DNA of 64,000 nt. It comes from Sitta carolinensis. Its lineage: Eukaryota; Chordata; Aves; Passeriformes; Sittidae. The translations under genes were made by a program, and so were the position numbers. The DNA lies in the NCBI GenBank assembly GCA_032173965.1, contig CM063290.1:12983501-13047500 (forward strand), read 5' to 3'. Within the stretch, counting starts at the first letter, position 1; the number at the start of each line of letters is the position of its first letter. The notes beneath the pieces are model-generated. The model was not told the origin of the DNA. It ran no database searches and worked only from the letters and a program-made list of their open reading frames with translations. Below are positions 38,104 through 49,310 of this stretch, piece by piece.

Positions 38104-41100
38104 GCCAGAATATTTTTTAATGTGAGTTGTAAGTGTACGATATTTTCAAAATTTGAACTGAATGTATATATTTTTTCCCTTTTTCTCCCTCGGTCAAGCA
38201 TATTAAAATAGTGTAGAAGAATCCTGAGGGCAAAATGAAAGATCTATCTGGTGGCAGAATGAAGAGATTACATAACCTGGTGAGAAGTATAAGTAAACAA
38301 GAGAAGCACTTTGTGTCATTTTATGTTGTTGTGCCCAGTGAAATGAATGGCAAAATTTTCAGTACTTACAGGGACCTCTGAGATTATAAATAATTTGAAT
38401 AATCTGCTAGTAAATATGTAATGTTGATTTTCTTTCTTTTTTAAACTAATATCACTATATATCATTAATAGAGAAAATGAAGCAAGATATTCAGCTTCAT
38501 TGTGTATACTATCAAAGTTTACTATGGTTATATTTGCCTTTTGAACCTTCCAGTACAAAAAGGAAATACGATTGTTTCTGGTTTTCTTTCTCCTGATGTT
38601 TTCAGGAAAGAAATACTTTTGAAAATGTTCTTGAAGATAGCTTTTTATTTGTTCTTAAATCACTTTATCTTAGTTTTTCCAATTAATTTATTTTATACAA
38701 TTTAGTAACTGGGGTTTTCCTTTTTACATTTCCTGGCCAAAAAAAAATTTTAACACCCACAAAAGAAGCGTTGAAAAAACCAAAGAAAAGCAGCCTGCCC
38801 AGAAACATTGTATGATTCTGCCCTTAGATGTTTAAGCACACTCACATAAAGGGAGTTGGACAAGACAGAAATGTTCTCCATGGATATTAGGAGGAACGTG
38901 GACCTGGAAAATGAAAGAAGGTGATGTTGATCGATCTTACTTCAAAGACAAAATCCTGATTACCTCAAGGTCAAAGACAGTGCAATTCTGTCTTGCAGCA
39001 ACACCAGGGACGTGTTGAGCCATGGATGGGCCCTTGTCTTAGGAAAAAAATATGTGCATTGCATCCAAGTAGAACCTAGGAAAACTCCATCCAGTTTCCA
39101 CCATCAATACTGGATACACTTCTCTGCATGGTCAAGTCACAAATGAGTGACTAATAATCTTTTTGGCCCCGTTCAGATTGAGACCTCTAGTCCCCTACTG
39201 ACTCACATTTCCCAAGATTTTCTTCCATGAACCTTTCAAAGTAACTTTATTTCTCCCCCAGCAAAAGTCTGAACAAGAGAAAAGTATGTGGATGCAGCCA
39301 GGGGGCATGAAGATCTGGATGAGGCAGAGATTAAAGTTATGTAGCTTTAAAAGAACTGATTTGGAATGAATCCATGACTTATCTTCTAGTCTAGAATATC
39401 CAGTAAAAAACAACCATGAGCCCAGGAAGTCTCCTTTGAACTTCATTTCTTTACTCATTTGCAGTTCTCCAAGTCATCTACAGATATGTGTAGTGACAGA
39501 GAAGTTCTAAAAAGATGAGAAGTTTTCCACAGCACTTTATCTGTTGGAGCTATGACAATTTCCAATTTGAAGGTAAGGCTGGACCCAAGTCTGTGAGTTT
39601 ACATGACTCTGTCTATCAGGCTTCTGTTATGCCACAATGGGAACATCAAAATTTTCAAGGTGGTCATGGTTTTGAAGAACAAGGAAAACAGGAGATATTT
39701 AAGAGCTAAATACTAATTTTTTTTTATATTTTTGGCAAAACAAAGGCACTTTGTGATATTATACCAAATAAAATTATTTGAAAAGGTTCATTAATCCCCA
39801 GGAATGAAGGAATGAGTCTTAAAACGCAAGTCCCAGTCAGATCCCAGGACTAAATCTAAAATTATTCAGAATAGGCAGTAGGTCAGCTTCCAACCCAATG
39901 AGATTTCACTGTATCCGACCACTAAATGACAAAGAAGAGTGGAAATTGAGGCCAAAGTTGCTGGGGAGACTGATCCGTGTAAAGGAGCCTCAAGAAAAAG
40001 ACTACAGTGGAACAACTGATGCACAGCAGGAGTTGCCTGGAAGTGGTGCCTCTCTGCCTGCTGTGAGGGAATCATCCAGGGAGAAAAAGATGGGAATGGA
40101 ACTGACTTGGGAAAGGCTGCAGGCAGGAGCCTGAGAATCAAAAAGGTAGCATAGAAATATGGTAAAAAATAAACCTTAGGTTTGATTGTTCTGGTTTGCT
40201 TCCTTTTTACATCCATACTGGAGGTTATTTAAGAGTTGTCAAAGACCAGTCTAAGGTTTACTGCTGAGAATAAAGCTACTGAGATTGATAATGTTCTTAC
40301 AGCAAAAGAGTTAAAAAAAGTGGGAACATTTTCTTGTCATGGCTTCGTTGTCTGGATTCTCTATAAGGCTCCTAGAATAGACCAGGGCCACTCCTGCTTT
40401 CAGTGAAGTTGCTCACTCATTTACTCCCTCATTCAGTTTAGAATCAGGACTTTTTTTCTTTAAAGTTCAGAAAAATATAGTTCAGCAAGTTTCCTTCTGT
40501 GGAGAACTTAGGATCACTGTTTGAGAGAAAAGCCCTTGAGGCTGACATGCTTTAGTTGGAGTTCTGCTGAACTGAACTTGCACATTAAGTACTGTACCTT
40601 GCTCTTTCCTGCTGAAGCATCCCTTAAGACTACATGTGTGGGTATGTAAATAAAGGAAAATGGGATACATCCTCAGGATTTGTGCTGTGTCATCTATGAA
40701 GAGGATGTCTGGATTGCATGTCAAGCCAAGAATTGCTGGGTTGTGAGTACACAAGCCATATCATCTATTCTCAGTGGTATGCAGTGGAAGACAGCCATAC
40801 CAATAGAAAATTCACCAAGCCAGACTTCCACAGCTGGATTTTTCTAGTTTGAGCTTACTTTGGAACCAGGGTAAAGCTAGTATAAAATATGTAAGATGTA
40901 AGTCCATAGGTTCTTCAGTAATCTTAGGTGTCTCTGCAAGAGCATTCTATTCCATATAAAGAGATATTATTATTAATAATGAGAGGACACATTTTTCCTG
41001 CTTCTTCATGTTGATGCAATACTGCCCAAGTCCTCACAAAGGTAGGGATGTATATTTGGATTTTAGATTGACAAGTAACACTAATGATTAAATACCTGTC

Positions 41101-41950
41101 TTAAGCAAATGTCCTGAATTCAATCACTTCAGTCTTTAGCAACAGTTTTCAGGCAACTGTCTCCAAATTTGTGGAGATAGGAATGAGATCAGAATTTCTG
41201 TACTGTTTGGTTGTGTGTAGCTGCCACGGCTGACATCTATTAATGCAAAAGCCTTTGACAATAACACATCTCTTTTTGCAAGAATCTGAATAGCAGTGAC
41301 AGATCAGGAACCCCATTTTGATGCTCACTGTATATTTTTCTTTTCTCCCCAGTTCAGACATACTTGTTTTATTAAGTTGGGTCAGTTAGGTCAGGCAGCC
41401 TTATAATTATCTCCCAGGACCAAAGCTCTGGCTGAACTTTTAGTTCAGAACATTGTGTCTTTCCTGGGACCTCGTGGGGTTATCCTCCATTTCACTTCAA
41501 AATTATGAGGACAGATTCTTCTGTGCTTGCGTATACTTTGTGTACCTGCCAAGTCCTTGCCTTCTATTCCTTCAGGTAGTCTCAGAAGTCACTGATTATA
41601 AATGCTGATCTGACTCTGTAAGCTTTCAGCAGCACACCTGAGGTTCCCATTTTCTTTCATGGTGAACAGTTTTTCTTTCTTTCTTTGACTTTTTTGAGGA
41701 ACTTATTCCAAAGATTTTATTCACAGTAGTTAACAGGTGTGAATTGGTGTTTGCTAGCATAAGTATCGTGCTGGGTAGCCCTTTGTTCCCCTCCTGCTGC
41801 TTCCCTGCTCTATTATGGCAAAACTTACTTTAATAGGAGTTTTTTTTTAATGGTTTGTACAGTGTGTATTTTTAAAGCATATTATGGAATAAAAGTGAAT
41901 ACCTGTCAGAACAATGTGTTCCTCTGAACCTCTAACAATTGGGCAGGTTT
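38104..41950. other. AT-rich unique DNA, no gene seen
   Basis: At 39866-40216 both strands are open (116 codons minus, 78 codons plus at 39898-40134) in a slightly GC-richer patch. No domain is recognised. Confidence 0.5.
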
Positions 41951-41951
41951 C

Positions 41952-42022
41952 TTGATTTCAATGGACACACTCCAGAACAAGGGACTTGTACCACCTGAGC
42001 AGGAGTGCTAGAATCTGGCCCT
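41952..42022 (+). repeat. Possible ancient sauropsid interspersed repeat
   Basis: The piece runs from TGATTTCAATGG (41953-41964) to GCTAGAATCTGGCCCT (42007-42022). This order resembles a very common old repeat in reptile genomes, in which CATTGACTTCAATGG is followed by a segment ending in GGATC-type GGCCC wording. The match is weak and from memory. Confidence 0.33.
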
Positions 42023-42054
42023 CAACAGATGCAGTTTTGTTTCCACCAGCATGT

Positions 42055-42240
42055 GCCAATTAAAATGATTCTGCTGTAATAAAATATCAGGAGACAGAAA
42101 AGGAACCGCCGTGAAGTGAGGCGATACTGAAGAGTTAAGCGCTTTTTCAGCTGACACAGATCCCCTGCTCCATTGGCGATCAATGGCAATAATGACATTC
42201 ACTTTGCAAGGTAGTGCTGGGCTGCTGAGGGCTGATTCTT
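42055..42240. promoter_or_regulatory. Candidate conserved element with CpG cluster
   Basis: Five CpGs fall within about 70 bases (42107, 42110, 42122, 42140, 42177) in a region otherwise nearly devoid of CpG. The block also has the palindrome AAGCGCTT (42137-42144) and a perfect 6-bp stem CCATTG/CAATGG with a 5-base loop (42170-42186). A minus-strand frame is open for 64 codons but has no domain. Retention of CpG suggests either constraint or an unmethylated state. Confidence 0.28.
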
Positions 42241-43052
42241 ATGCCAGTGGCTGGTGTGAGTCGTTGAGGGATATTAAAAGATCATGTTGGATGGGCGGCA
42301 GGAAGATCTGAAGCCACCAGAGATGTGGAGCAGAAATAATAGGAGGAGTGGTAAGAGTGACACCATTTCCAGAATGTTGGAATTAAGAAGGAAGGCAGGA
42401 AAGGCTGAGCTGTGTTTGAAATACTTTGTTAGCTCAGTTACAAGTAATTGTGGATAGTTTCAGCTACTAGTGCCTCAAAAGTGAGAATGAACTACTAAAA
42501 CAAAATTTTAGTTTTACAAGTCTTATTGAGAGTGGGTTTAACCAGCAAACAAAACCATGAAAAGTGTTCCTTCTGATGAGAATTTTCCTTTCAATAGGAC
42601 TATATAATCTACTGAGTTAACTCTCTTTACACCTGTTTCATGCCTTGGTAACATGACCCAGCCTCATGGATGTTTCTCCTGATATCCATACTTTGAGAAG
42701 ACACTGAATCGTGGGCTTGTATTAAAAGACATATCTTATCTAAAAAAAACCTGTAGAGAGAAGAATGTCTATGCACTGTGGCTATTTTTTTTTTTTTTTA
42801 TTTTACCTATTTCTCTTTGGCTAACATTGCTTGTTTTAATAAGAACTGCAATGCTTTGTATTTGCTGAGCCTTATAGTAATAACAACTTAATTTCTGTGC
42901 TATGACACAATTTCAAGCATATTTCACTGCTATAGATTCTACTACTTTAATTGTCACGATTGCCCTCCATAGCTTTCTGTTTTCCTGCTTGAAAGTTTTA
43001 AGTCTAGGTTTTTATTTTTCATACATGTCTGTTTAAAATGTCATTGGGATGG
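42241..43052. other. Unique DNA with a T15 run
   Basis: T15 at 42785-42799. No gene is recognised. Confidence 0.5.
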
Positions 43053-43126
43053 GAGAAACCCAACATCCAAAAGTTGAAAACCCCAAACCCAACCTAACAA
43101 AAATACAAAACCAAAAAACAAACAGA
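43053..43126. repeat. A/C-rich low-complexity tract
   Basis: The tract is nearly free of T and includes CCCCAAACCCAACCTAAC (43081-43098). It has no regular period, so it is not a telomeric array although single words resemble one. Confidence 0.6.
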
Positions 43127-43593
43127 GGAATTTTAAGAGCAAAGTAAAATACTGATGAAAAGAAGAGCAAACTTTGCTGCACCACCAATAGGCCAGGGCA
43201 CACAGCACTCCTGTATTCAACCACTTTTTTTGCCTCACATAATTCCGCCTCTTTTAAGAGCTCTCAAGCTTCTTGTATTCCCCATAGACTCTGTAACAAA
43301 CCTTGTAAAATGCCTGGTGCTGGCAGAGGCAGGAAAAAGACCTTGATAAAGAAAAGATTTATCCTTGGAAGTAGAGAACTCTTCAAAGCTGAAGATCTTT
43401 ATGAATCTGCAGAGGTCCATTCCCAGTAACCAGAACCCAAATATGGAAGGCTAATTCAGGAAAGTCAGACATTGGAAGGGATACACCAATTTAGGCAGTG
43501 GCAGGTGACATGAAAAGTCTGGCAGAAATGAGCTATAGCAGAAATTATTTTAAAAATAAATCAGTATTTTGTTGACAGAGAAATATTTTGGGA
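43127..43593. other. Unique DNA, no gene seen
   Basis: Short open frames on both strands without domains. Confidence 0.45.
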
Positions 43594-43630
43594 TTTGTCT
43601 GTCTGTTTGTTTGTTTGTTTGTTTGTTTTT
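43594..43630. repeat. (TGTC)n/(TGTT)n microsatellite
   Basis: Two TGTC units pass into about six TGTT units and a short T run, a typical interrupted tetranucleotide repeat. Confidence 0.88.
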
Positions 43631-45759
43631 AAACAGGAAGCTGGCTTTTCCTCTAATACTCAATTTGGATGCTGAAGGACAAATGTGGTCCTGCAATCCC
43701 TCCCCACATGCAAACTCACACTTTAACCTCTAGAATCACTTTGCCTGGAATACAGTGTTTTGACACTAAGCATTTTCTCAAAAATAATCATATAATTGTT
43801 TTCAAATATTTAGAAGAAAAATCAACATTTTGAAGCAAAGCAGCCGTGCTCTCCAGATAGGTCTATTCATGTATTCTTTATATGTCAGAAGTAGAACTGT
43901 AGTTCAGCAATTACCTGCATTACATTCACATCTTCCTTTTTCTGTTAAATCATGCACACCTATTTTCAATTTATTAGTACTGGATAAATGGCCAACTATG
44001 TCTAGAAGCCTTGTAATGTGTAAATTACCCCAGCCAGTTATAAGAAAGAATATGTGTTCATGAAAGTGAATTACTCACAGATCACAAATGAAACCACCTT
44101 TTCAAAATTATTTCAGATGGTCTAATTATCTGCAAAATGTAGTATTGGTTTTGTACTGTTGACATTTTTTAATATCCGCCAAAAATGCTCATGGCATTTT
44201 TGTATGCACAGCAGGAAAATCAGTATGGAACTGGAACTTGTTGTTAATAAAACTTGAAAAGCACAGCTTAAGGTCTTTGCTGAACTATAAACGGTTTATG
44301 TCTCTCAAGCCTACATACTATCTTAGGGTGAGAACATATGGAAAATACACATGAAAAAGCAATTACAGAAAGATTTGGGTTCTGGGTATTGATATTAATT
44401 AGAGGTGAATAATACTGATTTGAAAACTTGACACTTCAGAAATGGCTAAGCAAAGCAATCACTGACATGTCTGCAATTCATTTTACCTGTCCAAGTAATT
44501 TTCTTTTTCCTTCTGTAAGTGCATGTTATTGTTCATTTCAATAAGATATTACAGCCAGAGACTAGACATTCAATTCCCCCTTCTTCAGACAAGTGGGATT
44601 TAAATATCCATTCACTTCAGTAAGTGGTATGTCTATCATGAAACTCCTTTCTAACTCTATGTCTGTGGTTTCATACGCATGATTGATATATAATTAATGG
44701 GCATTTTGCATCCTTCTGAAGAGTAGAAATATGTAGAGAAGTCTTTGTTTTTTTTTTTTTTTTAATTTGTGGTACAGGCAGTGGATCACTAGCACTGAAT
44801 ATCTATCAAAATGATAGAGCTACACATGTAAGAACAAAGTTCTTTTACAGAAATAGGATTAAAGACAATAAGGTTGGAGATATACTCAAGACTATGTCTC
44901 ATATTAAGACTGAGTAGGCTAATCTATCCATTAAAATATGTTCCCTTGTTATCCACTGATCTGTTTTTATTTAATTTTTCTTGAAACAAATTTAGTATTA
45001 ATGGTATGTGTGTGCTGGGAGTGGTTTTCAAAGAAAGATCTGTCTGACAGGTTGTGACCTGAGTGTTTTTGATTAGATGCATTAAATCTGATTTATTATC
45101 TGTCCATCTTCAGAATCAATACAATGGATGCAGCAGAGTCTGCTGAAAGTCCTGAAAGGTGTTCCTGGAGCTCAATGTTGAAAGTATAAATGGAGCACTT
45201 AAGTAATGTAAGGTCACAGCTGGAAAGAAAAATTAAACTTTAGAAGCAGCCTTCAGCACTAAGCTATCAGAAACCTCCTCCAGGTTTACCCTCACAGGAC
45301 ATGAATATAAGATGCTATTTTGGATTGAAGAGTCAATGGAAGAGATTCTGCAACAAATAAGAGAAAATAAACAGGAACTAATTATAAGTATCAGATTACA
45401 TGCCTCCAGAAGGAAGTCAGCAGGAAATTGCTGAATTTTAACTTTGATACCAGGTAAGTTAGTTAAGTATGAACACAGTTTCTGTGAGAACAATATATAA
45501 TTTTGTAGGAGCTCAATGAACAATGTGAGATGAGATTGTGTGATCAAGATACTACATCTGGGTTTTCTAAAGGCCTTACAAATTATCCCTAACCCAAAAG
45601 ATCTAAATTTTTTAGAAATAAGAAAAAACAGCTTGTATTAATAACCAAATAAAAAAATAGGAGTCAGCAGGTAGAAATAAAATAACTTTTTTCACAATGA
45701 GTGGTTGCTCATAAAGCACAGAGGATTTGGGTACTCTTTATGTTAATAAATAACATTTA
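43631..45759. other. AT-rich unique DNA, no gene seen
   Basis: Contains a perfect small hairpin at 44180-44202 and a T16 run at 44748-44763. A 104-codon minus-strand frame (45233-45547) has no recognisable domain. The last few hundred bases may be unrecognised 5' sequence of the following LINE relic. Confidence 0.45.
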
Positions 45760-46805
45760 TTGAGGGAGGGGTGTGATTCAGAAGCTTCCACCGTTTACAG
45801 ATGACACAAAATTATTTAAGGTTGATGGATCTAGAGGTGACTGTGAAGATTTGGAATAGTATTTTCTAGCCAAATGAGGAACAAAATAGTATAGGACATT
45901 CAGCATGTGTTCCAGTTGCTAGAAAATAAGCACCTAGAGTCATCTGAGGGGAGACATATCTGTATGATGATGACAGAAGGCACACACACAGCCAGTCCTT
46001 GGAAGTGACATTACATGACTATATTTGGGAAACTGAAATATTCAAACTTATTGAGGAAAATAGCCTTAAGCATATGTAAAAGTGGCTTGCAAAATATTCA
46101 GGTAAGAGGTTTTGAAATCAATGTGTATGGTTCTCTGAAAATATCAGTAACAGTCAAGATTGAAAATTGATTGTTAAGCATTATTAGAAAAAAAAAGAAA
46201 GAGGGATATGCTCCTGCATAGTACTGAACTCTGTGTTCACTACTGATCTTTGAATCTCTAAAAAGATATAAGAGAGCTGGGAAAGGATTACAAGGGAGAT
46301 GGGCAGAATGTAACTGCTTTCATATAAGTTGAAGTACATTAGGAGTTTTCATCTTGCAAAAGCCATGTCAGAAAAAAGATATGACAGAAAATCATGAAAA
46401 AACATGAATTATGTCAGAATGTGAACAGGGAATCATCATTCACTATTTCTCACAGTATGAGATGCAAGGCTCCCACAGCAAATGAGCTTTTAAGGCTTAA
46501 AATTGAGAAAATTATGCCAGTTGTGGACTTCATTCCTATAAAAACTCTGGAAGTTAAAAGTACAAGTGGACTGAAAAAACAATAAGGGAAAGTAATGTAG
46601 TTTTGATCCATCAGTGATTCTTAAACAAGATGACCTGGAGGCAACACTAAGCTGAGTAACTTTTTAAGTCCTTCTTTTCTAGAATGCGGGATGAAAAATG
46701 GCTTTATGCATGCCACTGTCTCTGTACCTTTCTAGCCAATGACCAATGCTGGAGACAAGGAGCAACTATGGAAAATTTGGTCTAACCAGCATAACCAGAC
46801 TGATT
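45760..46805 (+). pseudogene. Ancient CR1-type LINE relic, RT to 3' end
   Basis: The left end holds an FTDDTKLFKVDG block (from 45794), a diverged form of the reverse-transcriptase catalytic FADDTK box, with a stop at 45857-45859. The middle (46200-46500) resembles the C-terminal part of old CR1 ORF2 at the DNA level, including GTGAACAGGGAATCATCATT (46421-46440) followed by CACTATTTCTCACAGTATGA. The right end (about 46595-46805) resembles the 3' untranslated region, ending in TTTGGTCTAACCAGCATAA (46787-46805), close to the TTTGGTCTGACCCAGTATGG tail of old CR1 families in turtles, crocodilians and birds. It is heavily decayed, with many stops and indels, and is older than the CR1 copies at 5.7 and 14.6 kb. 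It cannot be coding. Confidence 0.78.
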
Positions 46806-48369
46806 CTGCATTTTTTTTATGAGATCCCTCCCCTTGACCGGTTTTCTATCACAAAAGTGGAGTAAATAGGCAGGGTCACTTCTTTAATGTTTATACCATT
46901 GAAAGCCAAGAATAATTTTTTTTAAAATCATAATACGCTAAGAGAAACAAAAGAACCCTTCAGGAGGTTCCTTAAAAAAAAAAAAATCATTTGTATTTGG
47001 CTCTATTAACTCTGAATCATAGAACATTCATAATACTCCTTATGCTAACAGTTCTGACTGCAGAAACAGCCTGAAATCTTCCCTGAGGTAGAGAAACTGC
47101 TGGAAGAGAACAGCCTTTGAGCAGTTGCAGAAACTTTGCATAACCAGTCAGGACAGCAGCTGTGTAAGGGGAATTCTGGAGAACGGTAGGTGGACATGCT
47201 GAATTCAGACATGTATGAGTTAGTTAAGAGAGCAAAGGTGATACTAGTATGGGGAGAAACAGAAACACAGGAAATACAATTCCAAGGGTCAAAATCTTAA
47301 TGGATTTTAATGTCCAGAGATACTAGTGGTTGATTCTAGAACCCCTATTTCTGGTCGGCAACCCCCATGCAAACACCCTTCCATGCTGCCCTGAAATACT
47401 TGGCTTGCACCTATTATGGATTCTTCACAGCCTTTTCCACCCAAACAAAGGCACCTAGAGCTTATTCACACTTGTATAAAGCAGTTATGCTCATTCTGGT
47501 ACATTCCAGAAGGGGTGCTGAAGGAAGCATCTTTGCAATGAGGCTCACTGAATGAACTGTGCAGGATTTGTGTCAAATCAAATGCCACTAGGAAGAGTTT
47601 ATGAGAAGTCATCTTTCTCTGACACACCTGCTAGATGTTTCCTGCCATCTGGGATTGTTCTGAGCTTTTGCCTGTCCAGGTAGATGTGTTTCTCTTTGCA
47701 AGGACAAGTGACATCAACTGACGGCCTTTAGAGGAAGCTCTGCTTTATTCACAGAATACACAGGAGCAGTGTTCAATTTAGAAATTGTTACAGCTTAAGG
47801 TAAAATAAGTGGTTATGGCCAAAATCCTAAAATGAGCCACAAACAAGTAATAGGATAAAGCAGGCTCCTAATATTTGATATGGCAGTGTCCTAGGACATT
47901 CATTTCTGGAATCTGGATAAGAAAAGAGGAATGTGTCTCAAACCAGGAGGACTAACACATGAAACTGACCGTATAACTTAGCAGAAAAATTACAACTTCA
48001 GACAGTGTATGAGAAATAATAGAATCCTGACAAGAAATGAAGGCAGAGTAAGAACTAGTTTAGCAAAGAAAGGTGCTTCTTAGCAGAATTAGACCTTGCA
48101 AACAAAATTAAACATATGGCAAAAGCTTTCTCAGTCATATGAGGAGAAAATAATATGAGAGAATCACTGTGCACTGAGGACTGAATAGAAATTTAACTTA
48201 ATCTAGGTGTGACCCAAAATCTAAATTAAGATTTCAATAATAAAAAAAGATCAAAATAGGAAAATAAGATTAAGTAAAACATGAATTTATTTTTTTTACA
48301 AGTCATTCAGATAAACTTGTTATCTCACACCTTTTACTTTAATGACAACTTGATTGCTGAGATAAAGCA
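46806..48369. other. Unique or unrecognised DNA between two LINE relics
   Basis: An A13 run lies at 46974-46986. The last few hundred bases may be further 5' sequence of the next LINE relic, too decayed to recognise. Confidence 0.4.
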
Positions 48370-49310
48370 AATGCAATAGAGTCAACCTTTCTGCTCTTCA
48401 GTAAAGCATTTGATACATTATTACATGGGGAATTATTAGTTAAATTGAAAAAGATAAGAGCAAGTATCAGGTCTGTAAGATAAGTAAAGAAGTCACTGAA
48501 CAAGAGACAAGAGTGAGTTATGTTGAAAGGATTTCTCTCTCTCCCTGGAGGAAAGTTGCTTGTAGAGTTCCTTTAGGATTGGTCTGGGGATTAATTTTAT
48601 TTAATATTTTCCTTAATGGCCTAGGCAGAAAAAGTAGGAGTGTACTAATTAATTTGCTGATGATACAAAACTAGAAGATGTCATGAATACAGAGGAGGAT
48701 TGGAATATTATACAGGAAGAATTAAATGACCTTGAAGACTGGGGTAGTAGAAATGGGATGAAACTTAAGGTCGTGTGCTGCAAGGTCATGCACTTAAGGA
48801 CTAATGAAAAGAACCAGCTCTGAACTGTAGGCTCATCAGTGGGAAGTGACAGAAAGAAAAACCACCTAGTTGTTACAGTCAATCACAGAATGGCTATGAA
48901 CTAACTACCAGTGCAATGAAAAGGAAAACAGTTTGGAGATATATTGAGTAAAATATTTTTAATGAAGCAAGGAGAGTATTTATGTCAGTGACCAAGGTGC
49001 TTGTTAGACATCACCTTAAATTCCAAATCCCTATGGTTAAGGTGCAAATGTTCTGGGCTTTTTAACAGCTGTGGAGGTGTGCTGACTAGTATGATGATCA
49101 GAGGAAAGGATGGCCTGTCTGAAAAGAAGCTGTGCCCAGCAAAACAGAGGTTGGAGAGATAAAAATTGCTCTCTCTACGTGTAAAAAGAGGTACACCAGG
49201 GAGAAGAGAAAGCTCTTGAATTTACACAATAATTTTGACATGAGAACAAATGGACTTAAAGTGGCTATGAATACATTTGGACAAGAAATGGAGGAAAGCA
49301 GTGTGGGAGT
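48370..49310 (+). pseudogene. Ancient CR1-type LINE relic, reverse transcriptase
   Basis: FSKAFDT at 48397-48417 and FADDTKL at 48653-48673 are reverse-transcriptase blocks in the order and spacing of CR1 ORF2, but in different frames. The region between them is recognisable at DNA level up to FLNGLGR-type sequence just before the FADD box. A later stretch (49132-49347) is open for 71 codons. It carries KKRYTREKRKLLNLHNNFDM and MRTNGLKVAM-type wording that matches the C-terminal part of an old CR1 family. The copy has stops and frameshifts and is not functional. Its wording differs from the relic ending at 46805, so it probably belongs to another old subfamily. Confidence 0.8.

Noticed and set aside
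43081..43098. Interstitial telomeric repeat
   Set aside because: Words such as CCCAACCTAAC occur once and without a six-base period.
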